Assembly (NCBI GenBank): GCA_965646165.1 | Contig: CBFFYP010000023.1 | Location: 1 to 54,198 of the forward strand | Origin: MGBC114844 sp910585855 | GTDB taxonomy: Bacteria; Bacillota; Clostridia; Lachnospirales; Lachnospiraceae | DNA length: 54,198 nucleotides | Direction of reading: 5' to 3' | Part shown: piece by piece, positions 25,022 through 34,628 of the stretch | Layout: each line of letters opens with the position of its first letter | Position numbering within the stretch: the stretch's first letter is position 1 | Program-made: the position numbers and the translations under genes | Notes under the pieces: generated by a model | Databases searched by the model: none | Seen by the model: only the letters and a program-made list of their open reading frames with translations | What the model was told of the DNA's origin: nothing

Positions 25022-25054
25022 TTCTTTTCTCTCCTATCTATGATACTATGGTTT

Positions 25055-26443
25055 CTACTTGAAAATTTCTGTTACTCTGATTGCAAAATTTTCTTCGATA
25101 ACTACAACTTCTCCTTTCGCTACATATTTCCCATTTACCAATACATCGATCGGTTCACCTGCAATCTTATTTAATTCAATAATACTGCCCGGCGCAAACT
25201 CTAATATATCTTTAATTGATCGAGTGGTCTTTCCTAATTCCACAGTAATTTCCAACGGAACATCCATAATCAGATCAATATTCTCCTGCATCTGTGCCGG
25301 AGAGATTGGATTAATAAATGGCTGGAACTGTGCCTGCTGTACATTTGCCGGTTCTTGCTGCATACCATACGGCATCTGGTACGGCATTCCATATGACATT
25401 CCCATGCCCATACCCATCTGCGGATTCATTCCCATCTGCGATGGATCCATTTGCGGCATGCCCATACCCATCTGTGGATTCATATTCATCTGCGGCATAC
25501 CCATGCCCATACCCATCTGCGGGTTCATATTCATCTGTGGATTCATTCCCATACCCATCTGCGGATTCATTCCCATCTGCGATGGATCTGGATTCATCTG
25601 CGGCATACCCATGCCCATACCCATTTGCTGATTTCCGTTCATCTGAGGCATCTGAGAATTTCCAATCTCAGGCTGTGCCGGAGTCGGTGCAGGGGCTGGT
25701 TCTGGAGTTTTTGCTGTATCCTCTCCCGGATCCGAAAACATACGATAGAGTTTTGATGCAAAATCAATCGGATAAAGCTGCATAATTTCACTGTTTACCA
25801 AATCACCGATTGTCAGTTTAAAAGAAACTTTAATAAACTCCGGCATAACAAAATTTGGATCTAAATCCAAATCAGAATCGAAACTAATCACTTTTGCAAC
25901 CGGAGGCAAAATATCAATCTTTCGATTAATCATAGTTGACAAAGAAGTAGAGGAACTTCCCATCATCTGATTCATCGCTTCACTAATTGCACTAAGGTGA
26001 AGCTCATTAATCTCTGTATCAACAATATTTTTTCCGTCACCACCCATCATCAAATCCGTAATGATCAGTACATCCTGTTCTTTTAAAACTAAAATATTAT
26101 TTCCGTCTAACCCTTCCTTATAGCCAAGCTGAAGCGCTACACATGGTCTGGTCTGAAAGTCCTTTGCCAGATCACTCCATACACTATAAGAAACAGTTGG
26201 GGTTGTAATATTTACCGACTGTCCTACCAATGCATTTAAAGTAGTGGCAGCCGTCCCCATCGAAATATTTGAGATCTCCCCAATCGCATCCTTTTCTATA
26301 TCAGAAAGGACATCTCCCACTAAAGGGGCATTGAGTCCCACTGCTTCCCCATTACCGGAACTGGCTGGTTCTCCTGATGCTGGCTCATCATCCATATTTG
26401 AAAATAAGGCATTGATTTCTTCCTGTGATAACATTCCATCCAT
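25055..26443 (-). CDS. fliY: flagellar switch phosphatase FliY (FliN fusion)
   Basis: 462 residues. N-terminal CheY-binding-like peptide (MLSQEEINALFSNMDDE); a CheC-like domain with two phosphatase motifs (IGEISNISMGTAATTLNALV; SAISEAMNQMMGSSSTSLS); a long low-complexity Met/Gly/Asn/Gln/Pro linker (about 235-375); and a C-terminal FliN/SpoA domain (VPLEITVELGKTTRSIKDIL, then IELNKIAGEPIDVLVNGK). It is both a C-ring subunit and a CheY-P phosphatase. The linker is expanded by a DNA tandem repeat. Confidence 0.95.
   Translation of the reverse strand: MDGMLSQEEINALFSNMDDEPASGEPASSGNGEAVGLNAPLVGDVLSDIEKDAIGEISNISMGTAATTLNALVGQSVNITTPTVSYSVWSDLAKDFQTRPCVALQLGYKEGLDGNNILVLKEQDVLIITDLMMGGDGKNIVDTEINELHLSAISEAMNQMMGSSSTSLSTMINRKIDILPPVAKVISFDSDLDLDPNFVMPEFIKVSFKLTIGDLVNSEIMQLYPIDFASKLYRMFSDPGEDTAKTPEPAPAPTPAQPEIGNSQMPQMNGNQQMGMGMGMPQMNPDPSQMGMNPQMGMGMNPQMNMNPQMGMGMGMPQMNMNPQMGMGMPQMDPSQMGMNPQMGMGMGMSYGMPYQMPYGMQQEPANVQQAQFQPFINPISPAQMQENIDLIMDVPLEITVELGKTTRSIKDILEFAPGSIIELNKIAGEPIDVLVNGKYVAKGEVVVIEENFAIRVTEIFK
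25375..25640 (-). repeat. tandem repeats encoding the FliY Met/Gly/Asn/Gln linker
   Basis: Units close to CCCATCTGCGGATTCAT recur many times in phase with the coding frame and encode repeats of type NPQMGMGM and NPQMNM. Units vary in length by multiples of 3, keeping the frame open, as expected from slippage or unequal recombination under coding selection. Confidence 0.85.
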
Positions 26444-26452
26444 TGGTTTTTA

Positions 26453-27427
26453 TTACTCCTCTCTGATTATTGATGTGACACGAACAGCATACTTGTCGGA
26501 TGCTGAGCCGGGGAGTGCCTTGAACTTCTTTATACGTCCGACATATACATCTAACTCATCATCGATTTTCGTATTCAGCTTAATTATATCACCTTTTTGT
26601 AAATTTACAAAGTCATTTACAGAAATTGTACTTCTTCCTAATTCTGTTACTACCGGAATAGCCGTCTTCTTTAACATTCCCTCTAATGCTATCTCATATG
26701 AAGGGTCTTTCTCGGACAAAGTAGAAAACCAGAATCTGGTATTTAACTTATCCATAATCGGCTCCATTGTGATATAAGGCAGACATACTGTCATCAAACC
26801 CTCCACATCACCTACTTTTATATTAATCGAAACAATTGCTATCATCTCACTTGGCGAGATAAACTGGGCAAATTGTGTATTGGTTTCTATTCGTTCCAAT
26901 CTTGGTTCTACCGACAATACGTTCTTCCACGGTTCTCGCAAAAGATTAACACAGTTTGCAAAAATTCTTTCGATAATTGCCAGCTCAATTTCAGAAAATT
27001 CTCTTGTAATATCTAATGTAGTTCCTGCCCCTCCTAACATTCTGTCCACTATAGCAAATCCAAGCTGCGGTGCCCATTCGATAATAATATTTCCCTTCAA
27101 CGGAGAAAAGTTTACTACTCCTAACAAAACCGGATTTGACAAAGCATTCATAAACTCAGAATAAATAACCGCCTCTGAATTCATGACTTCTACCTGAACA
27201 TTCTTTCTTAGATAACCGGGCAGGTTTGTCGATAAAAGTCTTCCATAATGCTCAAAGATATTGACCAATGTACGCAAATGATCTTTGGAAAACTTAGACG
27301 GTCTGGCAAAGTCATATACTGTTACCTTTTTTTCTGCCGAATCCTGAAGCTCATCGGCATCAAATTCTCCAGAATTTAACTGTTTCAGCAGGGCATCAAT
27401 TTCGCTCTGCGATAAAATATCGCCCAT
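26453..27427 (-). CDS. fliM: flagellar switch protein FliM
   Basis: 324 residues. N-terminal CheY-P binding peptide MGDILSQSEIDALLKQL, middle CheC-like domain without phosphatase motifs, and C-terminal SpoA domain (ELGRSTISVNDFVNLQKGDI). C-ring component that transmits CheY-P binding to motor direction. Between fliL and fliY. Confidence 0.96.
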   Translation of the reverse strand: MGDILSQSEIDALLKQLNSGEFDADELQDSAEKKVTVYDFARPSKFSKDHLRTLVNIFEHYGRLLSTNLPGYLRKNVQVEVMNSEAVIYSEFMNALSNPVLLGVVNFSPLKGNIIIEWAPQLGFAIVDRMLGGAGTTLDITREFSEIELAIIERIFANCVNLLREPWKNVLSVEPRLERIETNTQFAQFISPSEMIAIVSINIKVGDVEGLMTVCLPYITMEPIMDKLNTRFWFSTLSEKDPSYEIALEGMLKKTAIPVVTELGRSTISVNDFVNLQKGDIIKLNTKIDDELDVYVGRIKKFKALPGSASDKYAVRVTSIIREE

Positions 27428-27485
27428 GTATCCTCACCTCTCATTCTCTCCCTTCCATACGTTCCATCCTATCAAATCAAACCAT

Positions 27486-28013
27486 TTACTGAATCAACAG
27501 TTCACTGAACCGTACATCATAGATAAAATCTGAGTGATACAAGGTATGCAATGCATCTAAAATTGCCTGACAAATTGCGTCTTCATATGCCGGATCTTTT
27601 GCCTGAGTAACTGTATACTCCGCAAATACTTTTCTTATTGTATTCTTAATCAAACTGGTACGTTCTGTTAATTTTTCTTCTGTACCATAGGTTTCATAGT
27701 CCTCATGCTTACTGTCCATTACAAGGACAATGCTTGCTACTGCATAATGATCTTTATCGCCCGGAGTCTGTGCTAACGGAATCGTCATGGAATTTTCCAA
27801 ATCATAAGTAACAAGATTATCAATATCTACATTTTTTTCTGCAGAAGCTCCATAGGAATTCTCCAGTTCGAGATCAATTGCTGTGCAAATCTGTCCTACC
27901 AAATTATTCATCTTATTCATTGTCGGAACAATCGCAAATATCAACACCAATAATAATGCAATATTTACTACACTAAGTGCCAATGATATGATATTCAAAA
28001 AACTTTTCTTCAT
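27486..28013 (-). CDS. fliL: flagellar basal-body protein FliL
   Basis: About 175 residues: short cytoplasmic N-terminus, one membrane helix (ISLALSVVNIALLLVLIFAI) and an extracytoplasmic domain with the FliL pattern (ENSMTIPLAQTPGDKDHYAV, then IKNTIRKVFAEYT). FliL supports stator function. I place the start at ATG 28011-28013 (MKKSFLN), 8 nt after GGGAG; an upstream ATG four codons earlier is possible. Directly after motB. Confidence 0.86.
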   Translation of the reverse strand: MKKSFLNIISLALSVVNIALLLVLIFAIVPTMNKMNNLVGQICTAIDLELENSYGASAEKNVDIDNLVTYDLENSMTIPLAQTPGDKDHYAVASIVLVMDSKHEDYETYGTEEKLTERTSLIKNTIRKVFAEYTVTQAKDPAYEDAICQAILDALHTLYHSDFIYDVRFSELLIQ

Positions 28014-28035
28014 AGCTTCTCCCATCTGTTTCCAT

Positions 28036-28857
28036 TTACTTTTCGTTTAATACATCTCGGTAGATCCGAATTTCTACACGACGATTCTGTGCCCTTCCTT
28101 CTGGAGTATCATTTGTTGCAACTGGATCATATTCTCCTCTGCCGGATGCCTGAATATTAGCAGGAGAGATTCCTTTATTATCTCTTAAAAACCCTGCAAC
28201 AGAATTTGCCCGGAAAAAGGATAGTTCCATATTGTCAGCATATCTGGAAGAAGCGGCAACCGGAACGGTATCGGTATGTCCAATTACTTCAATTAAATTT
28301 TTGTCATACTCCAAAAGAACCTCCCCAATCTTTTCCAGATAAACCTTTGACTCATCTTTAATCTCTACTCTTCCAGAATCAAACAGCAATGCTCCATTCA
28401 TCTGAAGGACAACATACTGAGAAGTAAAGTCAATCTCAATCTCATCCGTTACCTCCTTGTCCAAAGCCTGTTCTAATTCCTCCTGAATCGCTTCTGCCAT
28501 TTGCTCCGACTCGATCAGTTCCTCTCGTTCAATCATTTCCTTAAACGACTCGATCTTTTCCATCTGTGTTCCATTATCCTGTGCTCCCATTGTATTAAAG
28601 TATTCACTTAGTTCGTTGAGCTGGCTTACTCCGTTCGATACCAGAATACCATCTCCTATTGCGGCTGCCCCTTTTGGCAAAACACTAAAGGTGGACTGAA
28701 AAGAAGCGGCAACCTGTTCAAACTTATCCTTTTCTACAGTAGACATCGAGAACAAAAGAACAAAGAAACATAAAAGCAGATTCATTAAATCACTAAAGGT
28801 ATTCATCCACGCTGCAGGTGGTCTTGGGCCTTCTGGCTCTTTTTTCTGTTTTGCCAT
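28036..28857 (-). CDS. motB: flagellar stator protein MotB
   Basis: 273 residues. One membrane helix carrying the proton/ion-binding Asp23 (AAWMNTFSDLMNLLLCFFVL), a plug/linker region, and a C-terminal OmpA-like peptidoglycan-binding domain (IEVIGHTDTVPVAASSRYAD, ELSFFRA, GEYDPVATNDTPEGRAQNRR). It anchors the stator to the wall. Two-nt gap after motA. Confidence 0.96.
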   Translation of the reverse strand: MAKQKKEPEGPRPPAAWMNTFSDLMNLLLCFFVLLFSMSTVEKDKFEQVAASFQSTFSVLPKGAAAIGDGILVSNGVSQLNELSEYFNTMGAQDNGTQMEKIESFKEMIEREELIESEQMAEAIQEELEQALDKEVTDEIEIDFTSQYVVLQMNGALLFDSGRVEIKDESKVYLEKIGEVLLEYDKNLIEVIGHTDTVPVAASSRYADNMELSFFRANSVAGFLRDNKGISPANIQASGRGEYDPVATNDTPEGRAQNRRVEIRIYRDVLNEK

Positions 28858-28859
28858 TT

Positions 28860-29654
28860 TTATTCTCTTCCTCCTTCCTCTGGTGAAAGTGTATTTCTCT
28901 TATCTGGTGCAAGGAAGGACTTCAGCTTTTCTTCAATAACACGTGGATTCTCTCCTGCCTGTATGGAAAGAAGCCCTTCGATTGTAATACTCTTTGCCAC
29001 AACTTCTGCTGCATTATCTGCTTTTAACTTTGTAGAAATCGGAATACAGATCCAGTTTGCAAGCAGAGAACCATATAATGTTGTAATCAGTGCAACCGCC
29101 ATATTTGGTCCGATAGAAGATGGATCGTCTAAAAGTTTTAACATGTTGATCAAACCAATCAGCGTACCGATCATACCCCATGCAGGACCCATAGATCCTA
29201 AGTTATCCCAAAAGGAAATATTGGCGTTATGGCGATCTTCAATACAGGTTAATTCTGTTTCCATAATCCCTCTTACTAATTCAGGATCCGTACCATCTAC
29301 AATTAAAAGGATTCCTTTTTTCAGAAATGGATCTTCCAAATTGTTTGCGGCTTCTTCCAATGCTAAAAGACCTTCCTTTCTTGCTACATTGGATAAATCA
29401 ATAATGCTTTTGATAATTTCGCCTTCTTCAAATTTTACACCTTTAATTGCGATGACAATACTTTTTAAACCGCTTATGTATCCTTGCAGTGTACTTGATT
29501 CCAAAATACATGCAAATGATCCGCCAAATGTAACCAGTGCTGATGTAAAATCCTTAAAATTTCCCAGTGCTGCCGGTCCCTGATCTCCACTTATAATACC
29601 AACGATTACAAACACCGCACACAACACCATACCTAATACTGTAGCTATATCCAT
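28860..29654 (-). CDS. motA: flagellar stator protein MotA
   Basis: 264 residues, four membrane helices. Conserved MotA features: DIATVLGMVLCAVFVIVGI, a cytoplasmic loop with charged residues contacting FliG (RKEGLLALEEAANNLEDPFL), and the Pro-containing GPAWGMIGTLIGLINMLKLL of helix 3. With MotB it forms the ion channel driving rotation. Downstream of flbD. Confidence 0.96.
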   Translation of the reverse strand: MDIATVLGMVLCAVFVIVGIISGDQGPAALGNFKDFTSALVTFGGSFACILESSTLQGYISGLKSIVIAIKGVKFEEGEIIKSIIDLSNVARKEGLLALEEAANNLEDPFLKKGILLIVDGTDPELVRGIMETELTCIEDRHNANISFWDNLGSMGPAWGMIGTLIGLINMLKLLDDPSSIGPNMAVALITTLYGSLLANWICIPISTKLKADNAAEVVAKSITIEGLLSIQAGENPRVIEEKLKSFLAPDKRNTLSPEEGGRE

Positions 29655-29720
29655 ATCCTTTCCACCTGCCTATTTTCTTTTTTGTTTTTTCGTTCTTTAT
29701 CTATCTTTATCGTTTCCGGA

Positions 29721-29939
29721 TTATTTTCCTTTTTCCGACAAGAGTATTTGACCCAAATCTGCATAACATTCCTTTTTATATAATATTACTAAATTTCTGA
29801 CCTCTTGTCTACTTTCTTTCACAATTATTTTTCTTCCGGTGCTTAGTGAGATTACCGTGTCTGGTGTTTCTTCTACTGATTCGATTAAATCTGCGTTGAT
29901 GGTTATTTTCTCTTCGTTGAATTTCGTTACCTCTATCAT
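29721..29939 (-). CDS. flbD: FlbD family flagellar protein
   Basis: About 72 residues starting MIEVTKFNEEKITINADLIE and continuing VEETPDTVISLSTGRKI, the standard FlbD sequence. Conserved small protein between flgE and motA in Firmicutes (SwrD in Bacillus, which raises motor torque). The open frame extends 48 codons upstream with unrelated sequence, but homology and an upstream GGGGAT point to the ATG at 29937-29939. Confidence 0.9.
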   Translation of the reverse strand: MIEVTKFNEEKITINADLIESVEETPDTVISLSTGRKIIVKESRQEVRNLVILYKKECYADLGQILLSEKGK

Positions 29940-30189
29940 CTTTTTATCCCCGTTTTCAGTTAGCCATGCGCTGGTTTGCTGGTTGATTGTATAGTTTTTT
30001 GGTTGTTGTTTGATTGTGGTTTCGGGCTTTCTTTTGGTTGGTACGGAAAGCCTTTTTGGATAGAAATAATTGATTATTTTCATAGATGGATACCCCCCAT
30101 AGTACTAATTTATCAGAATAGGGTGGCAGATTCTACCACCCTGCACTGATTGGTTTTGTAAATGGATTATTGTGTTTGCGGGCTTTCAC

Positions 30190-30244
30190 CGGGCATATAA
30201 ATCCTTGCTGGACATATAAACCCTCGCCGGACGCATGAATCCCC
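30190..30244. repeat. three degenerate ~20-bp direct repeats flanking element C
   Basis: Units beginning about 30191, 30211 and 30230 follow the pattern G(A/G)CATATAAAYCC(T)YGCYG; the third unit blends into the right tip of element C (GGACGCATGAATCC). The gap from 29940 to 30449 holds only these repeats, element C, and an upstream extension of the flbD frame that I regard as non-coding. Confidence 0.6.
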
Positions 30245-30378
30245 AGAGAGGTCTGCTCCGAGCCCGCTCTCGCTTAGCATTTCCTCGTAGCGGACACTAA
30301 GGTGCTAAAATACAGCACCTAAGTGCCAACGGGAAATGATGACCCTACGCAGACCTCTCTGGGGATTCATGCTGTTTA
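30229..30378 (-). repeat. 151-nt structured element, copy C
   Basis: On the minus strand it runs from TAAACAGC to GCGTCC. Arms GAATCCCCAGAGAGGTCTGC and GCAGACCTCTCTGGGGATTC are perfectly complementary. Core hairpin GGTGCT/AGCACC and a GAGA tetraloop. Lies between flgE and flbD, in the sense orientation of the operon. Confidence 0.9.
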
Positions 30379-30449
30379 CTTGGCAGGGGCATGGCTTTTG
30401 TCTTCTACCTTATTTTATATTCTATATTACAGTTTTAATATTTAAAATT

Positions 30450-32000
30450 TTAACGTTTCAGATTAATCAGTTCTTCTAACATGGTATCAGATGTTGTGAT
30501 GATTCTTGAGTTTGCTTGAAAACCTCTTTGCGTGGTAATCATTTCTGTAAATTCATATGCTAAATCTACATTTGACATTTCCAATACACCTGTAGTCATG
30601 CTGTCACCGTTAGCGGTGATATCTTTGCCAATGCCGTCAAAGGAACCGGAGTTCATCGTTGCACCGAATAAGTTGTTTCCTAATTTTTCCAGACCTGCTG
30701 GGTTGGCAAATGAGGTTACTGCAATTTGTCCTAATGTTATAATGTCACCATTGGTATAGTTTCCTACTACTTTTCCATCATCACTGATTGCAAGGGAAGA
30801 TAACGTTCCTGCTGCTTTTCCTGCACCAAGTCCGTTTGAATCACCACGTTTGCTTTCAATCGTAGACGTTGTAGCCTGTGTACCATAATTGGTTAATTGT
30901 GCAAAATCTATCGTAATTTTTTGTGACTTTAATGCTAGTGGCAATGTTGCTGGATCAACTTCAGTTTTATCTTTATTCCAGCCTCCCTCCATACATTTAG
31001 ATATATCTGGGATCTCAATTTCAAAATTACCTGTATATGTCCCATTAACAGCCTCTGGAGCTTCTGGTGTTAATCCTTGAGTAGTAATATCTCCTTTAAG
31101 AGAAAAAATCTGCCCCGGAGCTATTCTAACTGTTGTTTTATCAGAATCTCGTTCTGTTACAATTGTATCAGTTGTATTATTAAATCTCATAGTATTAAGT
31201 GCTTTATTATCATTAAGATATTGATATACTTTTGTCTTATTAGCATCTTCTACTTCCTGAGCTTGAGAAACAACATCACCATTTTGATCAGTTATAGAGT
31301 ATAAGAATGTCGCATAATAATCTCCATTTGTTCCATCTTGTAGCTTCTTTATATGAAATGTTGCATTATACAAATATCCTTGAGAGTCATAAAATTCTGC
31401 TGTAAATGGAACATAACAATCTTTTGGATTGGAAAGTCCAAATTGATCATCTTTTTGATTCAAATTTCCAAAAATATTGGAATTTGTTGTTTTGGCTGGA
31501 GAAGCGGAGGATTTATCTCCACCCATTACTTTTAAAGCAGTCACTCGGCTTTTTACGATTTCTCCAGCATCATTGACCTGCCAGCCCATTACGGTCATAC
31601 CTGAGCCGTTTACTAAGTTTCCGGCTTCGTCTACATTAAAGTTTCCGGCTTTTGTAAAATAGTTGCTTTGACCGTCGCTTACGATAAAGAACTCATCACC
31701 GTTTATCATTACGTCGAATGGGTTGTCGGTTGCCTGCATACCGCCTTGTTTACTTACGTTGGTGGCGATTGTGCCTAGGGTTGAACCAATACCGATCTGT
31801 TTTGCGTTTGTACCGCCTTTTCCGGTTTCTGCGTTTGGTCCACTGACTGCCTGAACGGTTTGATAGAATACATCTGTGAATGTTACGTTTTGGGTTTTAT
31901 AGCCTACTGTGTTGACATTGGCAATATTGTTGCCGATTACGTCCATTTTACTCTGGTGGGTTCTTAAGCCTGCTACACCAGAAAACATTGATCTCATCAT
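30450..32000 (-). CDS. flgE: flagellar hook protein FlgE
   Basis: About 516 residues. N-terminal rod/hook coiled-coil motif MFSGVAGLRTHQSKMDVIGN followed by NIANVNTVGYK; C-terminal counterpart VDLAYEFTEMITTQRGFQAN. The variable middle is surface exposed in the hook. I use the ATG at 31998-32000 with AAGGAGG 9 nt upstream rather than a 19-codon extension. It follows the TIGR02530 gene. Confidence 0.95.
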   Translation of the reverse strand: MMRSMFSGVAGLRTHQSKMDVIGNNIANVNTVGYKTQNVTFTDVFYQTVQAVSGPNAETGKGGTNAKQIGIGSTLGTIATNVSKQGGMQATDNPFDVMINGDEFFIVSDGQSNYFTKAGNFNVDEAGNLVNGSGMTVMGWQVNDAGEIVKSRVTALKVMGGDKSSASPAKTTNSNIFGNLNQKDDQFGLSNPKDCYVPFTAEFYDSQGYLYNATFHIKKLQDGTNGDYYATFLYSITDQNGDVVSQAQEVEDANKTKVYQYLNDNKALNTMRFNNTTDTIVTERDSDKTTVRIAPGQIFSLKGDITTQGLTPEAPEAVNGTYTGNFEIEIPDISKCMEGGWNKDKTEVDPATLPLALKSQKITIDFAQLTNYGTQATTSTIESKRGDSNGLGAGKAAGTLSSLAISDDGKVVGNYTNGDIITLGQIAVTSFANPAGLEKLGNNLFGATMNSGSFDGIGKDITANGDSMTTGVLEMSNVDLAYEFTEMITTQRGFQANSRIITTSDTMLEELINLKR

Positions 32001-32080
32001 AACGATTGACCTCCTTATTTTGCTGTCTGTTTTGTTTCTTCTGTCATTCCGAAACAATCTGCTTCCATTTTAAGGTCCAG

Positions 32081-32491
32081 CTAGATAATGACAGCACCAT
32101 CAATATTTGTAATTACTGTATCGCTTTCCTCTCTGTTCATTGCCGTGACTACTATATTATTCTTAATATTTACAATAAATGCATAATCATCTACCATTAC
32201 CAGAGATTCTTTGATTCCTTTTGCCTTCGCCTTCTCCGTTCCGTCGTAAAGACGCTGCATCTGATTTTCCGACAGACAAATCTTTCTTTCTGCTAGTCGG
32301 TTATCTGCATGTTTCGAAAATTTTAGTTCGCATGTATTTGGCTCTGCGGCTTTTTGCTTGCTTTTTAAAATTTCCTGAAAGGAAAGATTTCCTTCCCTGT
32401 TCTCTTCCTTCTTTGCAGTTTTGGGATTCAGATACTGTTCTGAAAATTGCTGTATGGTAGAGAAGTTTTGCTGTTGGATTTTCATATTCAA
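32081..32491 (-). CDS. TIGR02530 family flagellar operon protein
   Basis: About 136 residues. The C-terminal half carries FSKHADNRLAERKICLSENQ and ALV/VMVDDYAFIVNIKNNIVV-like strands ending in MNREE, the TIGR02530 pattern found between flgD and flgE in Firmicutes. Function unknown; presumably hook-related. The TTG at 32489-32491 lies 8 nt after AGGGAG and is the best start; an ATG two codons upstream is too close to the RBS. Confidence 0.82.
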   Translation of the reverse strand: MNMKIQQQNFSTIQQFSEQYLNPKTAKKEENREGNLSFQEILKSKQKAAEPNTCELKFSKHADNRLAERKICLSENQMQRLYDGTEKAKAKGIKESLVMVDDYAFIVNIKNNIVVTAMNREESDTVITNIDGAVII

Positions 32492-32540
32492 GCTCATCTC
32501 TCCCTGTCTATTTTATTGTTTGTATTATTTTATTCAGAAC

Positions 32541-33218
32541 TTAATTGCTGTTTTCTGTGGTTTCTGTTTTATTTGTTTCTTCTTCTGTGTTTTCTTCTTT
32601 ATCTGAGGTGGTGTTTTCTTTGATCTGTTTGCAAAGTTCTTTTAATTCTTCCATGGCTGATGCACTGTCTTTGGATTTATCCAAAATATTCTGCAATAAT
32701 TTTACTACGTCATCTGTCGTGGCTTTTCCTCCTGTACCGGATTCTGACAGGGTTTTAATGTAATCATTCGATACTACGGAGTCTAACTGATCGTAGGAAT
32801 ACATTTTTTTATCCATACTGATATAGGCTTTTCCGCCTGACAGTGTGATATAGTCTACTACTCCAGCTTTTAATTTTGGGTTTCCTGAACCTCCTTCTTT
32901 TACATCGTTTTCATCTACAATTACGTATTGCCCTACTAATTGAAAAGCCTGTGAGTTTTCCATGGTCTGACCCATATTTTGCATTGCCTCTAATGCAGAA
33001 AACTGTGCCATCTGTGCAATCCATTCCGTGTCGGAACTTGGATTTAACGGGTCTTGATACTGCATTTGAGTAATTAATAGAGTTAAAAATGCATCTTTTC
33101 CTAACTCGGTCGTTCCAATTTTCTTTTCGGTGGTATTATCTGCTGTGCTTTTATTGACCCATTTACCATCTGCATCTAAATCTGCCCATTTAAAATCTTC
33201 TACACTTGTACTTGCCAT
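32541..33218 (-). CDS. flgD: flagellar hook-capping protein FlgD
   Basis: 225 residues. Conserved N-terminal core LGKDAFLTLLITQMQYQDPL followed by NPSSDTEWIAQMAQFSALEA, with a VDYITLSGGKAYISM beta segment. The C-terminus is a Glu/Thr/Lys-rich tail. FlgD caps the growing hook. Between fliK and the TIGR02530 gene, consistent with hook assembly. Confidence 0.93.
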   Translation of the reverse strand: MASTSVEDFKWADLDADGKWVNKSTADNTTEKKIGTTELGKDAFLTLLITQMQYQDPLNPSSDTEWIAQMAQFSALEAMQNMGQTMENSQAFQLVGQYVIVDENDVKEGGSGNPKLKAGVVDYITLSGGKAYISMDKKMYSYDQLDSVVSNDYIKTLSESGTGGKATTDDVVKLLQNILDKSKDSASAMEELKELCKQIKENTTSDKEENTEEETNKTETTENSN

Positions 33219-33241
33219 CTTTTTTCCTCCTTCCTATCAGA

Positions 33242-34540
33242 TTATGCACTATAATCAATACGATTTCCGTTTGCCATCATAATTTCCCTTGCAATCTGTT
33301 CTGCCGAGGTTAATTCTCCCTCTTCTGCATCCATTACATCAAAACGAAATCTTCTTTGATTGTCCTGTTTGGTCTGCTGATTGTTGTTTTCTGCCTGACC
33401 GTCTAAATTTTGATCAAAACTTCTTGCTCCTACGGAAACTTCTACCGCATCTACTTTCACACCCTGATGCTCTAATGTTTCTTTTAAGGTAGAAAGCTGT
33501 GCTTCTAACATCTCTTTTGCCTCTAAGGTTTCTGTTGCAATCTGGGCTGTAACTACACCATTTTTTGCAGCTACCTGAAGGTTAATTTTCCCTAAATGTT
33601 CCGGGTTTAACTGCATCTCAAAGGATGTATTATCCGCTTTTACAGTCAGCTTAATTTCTTCCACTACCTGACGAATCACATCTTTTGCATCAATCTCCGG
33701 CATCTTTTCATTTACCACATCCTCTAATTGAGAAAGAATTTGTGCAGAAAAATTCTGCGGCTCTCCACTTAAATTCTTTTCCTGCTTTCCACTGTTTTTC
33801 TCTGTAGATGAAACAGATACGATTTCTTCTTGCTCTGTCTGCACAGTCTGCTGATTCGGATCGATGATAGTTTCTTTTTCCGCCATTTCCTTCTGTCCAT
33901 TATTTTCCTGCCCTACCATCACTCCCGTCTGTTCCTGTGCCGCCTTTTCTGTATGCGTGCTGGCTTCCTTCAATACCGTAAGCACCTGATTCAAATCCAT
34001 TCCGGCATTTTCCAAATCCTTTGAAACCTCCGCAAACTTATCCTGTACCGACTTTATCAGATCTGTCACTTCTGGATGAAACAACAATTCCGTGCGATCC
34101 TCTACTCCTAACAGCTCCGCTGCCAGCTTTGTCAACATCTCTGGATCACTTAAATCCTCCTCCGTCAGTCCCAGTTTCTCCATTGCAGCCGCAAATTCCT
34201 CTTCTGTTACACCAAACACATCCATAAATTGCTGTTTCACCTCTGCCACTACTGTCTGCAAAGTAGCCATTACATCTTCTGTCGGAGCTGTCATCTCTTC
34301 CGATTCCGTTTGCACAGTATCCTTCTTCCCTGAAGAATCCAACCGCTCCAATGCCCCTTTCACTGCCTTCTGCTTCCCAGTCGGACTTTGCTGTCTAACA
34401 GTTTCTGCTTTCGACGTCTGATTCATCGACTTCGTTGCCATCTGCATTGTCGCTCCAAAATCAGCTTTCCCTTTTGGGGCTCGCTCAAATGTAACGACCG
34501 GTCGAAAATTTAACTGACTCGCCAAATTTTCTGTCTTCAT
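33242..34540 (-). CDS. fliK: flagellar hook-length control protein FliK
   Basis: About 432 residues. Long low-complexity, Gln/Glu-rich N-terminal ruler region, then the conserved C-terminal domain (LNPEHLGKINLQVAAKNGVV, then EMLEAQLSTLKETLEHQGV). FliK measures hook length and triggers the FlhB specificity switch. Start ATG 34538-34540, 7 nt after AAAGGAGG; the ATG six codons earlier contains this RBS. Upstream lies element D rather than a directly adjoining gene. Confidence 0.9.
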   Translation of the reverse strand: MKTENLASQLNFRPVVTFERAPKGKADFGATMQMATKSMNQTSKAETVRQQSPTGKQKAVKGALERLDSSGKKDTVQTESEEMTAPTEDVMATLQTVVAEVKQQFMDVFGVTEEEFAAAMEKLGLTEEDLSDPEMLTKLAAELLGVEDRTELLFHPEVTDLIKSVQDKFAEVSKDLENAGMDLNQVLTVLKEASTHTEKAAQEQTGVMVGQENNGQKEMAEKETIIDPNQQTVQTEQEEIVSVSSTEKNSGKQEKNLSGEPQNFSAQILSQLEDVVNEKMPEIDAKDVIRQVVEEIKLTVKADNTSFEMQLNPEHLGKINLQVAAKNGVVTAQIATETLEAKEMLEAQLSTLKETLEHQGVKVDAVEVSVGARSFDQNLDGQAENNNQQTKQDNQRRFRFDVMDAEEGELTSAEQIAREIMMANGNRIDYSA

Positions 34541-34628
34541 TTCAATTCCTCCTTTCATAAACTCCTGAGAATAAAAACCTACCCCTCAACACCACAAACT
34601 TCCGACACAACTACCCTTCCGTCTAGAA

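Noticed and set aside
25375..25640. Regular repeats resembling a CRISPR array
   Set aside because: Units are back to back without unique spacers, in frame within fliY, and encode a low-complexity linker.
29940..30083. N-terminal extension of flbD by 48 residues
   Set aside because: The extension has no similarity to FlbD, and FlbD proteins begin at the internal MIEVTKFNEE.
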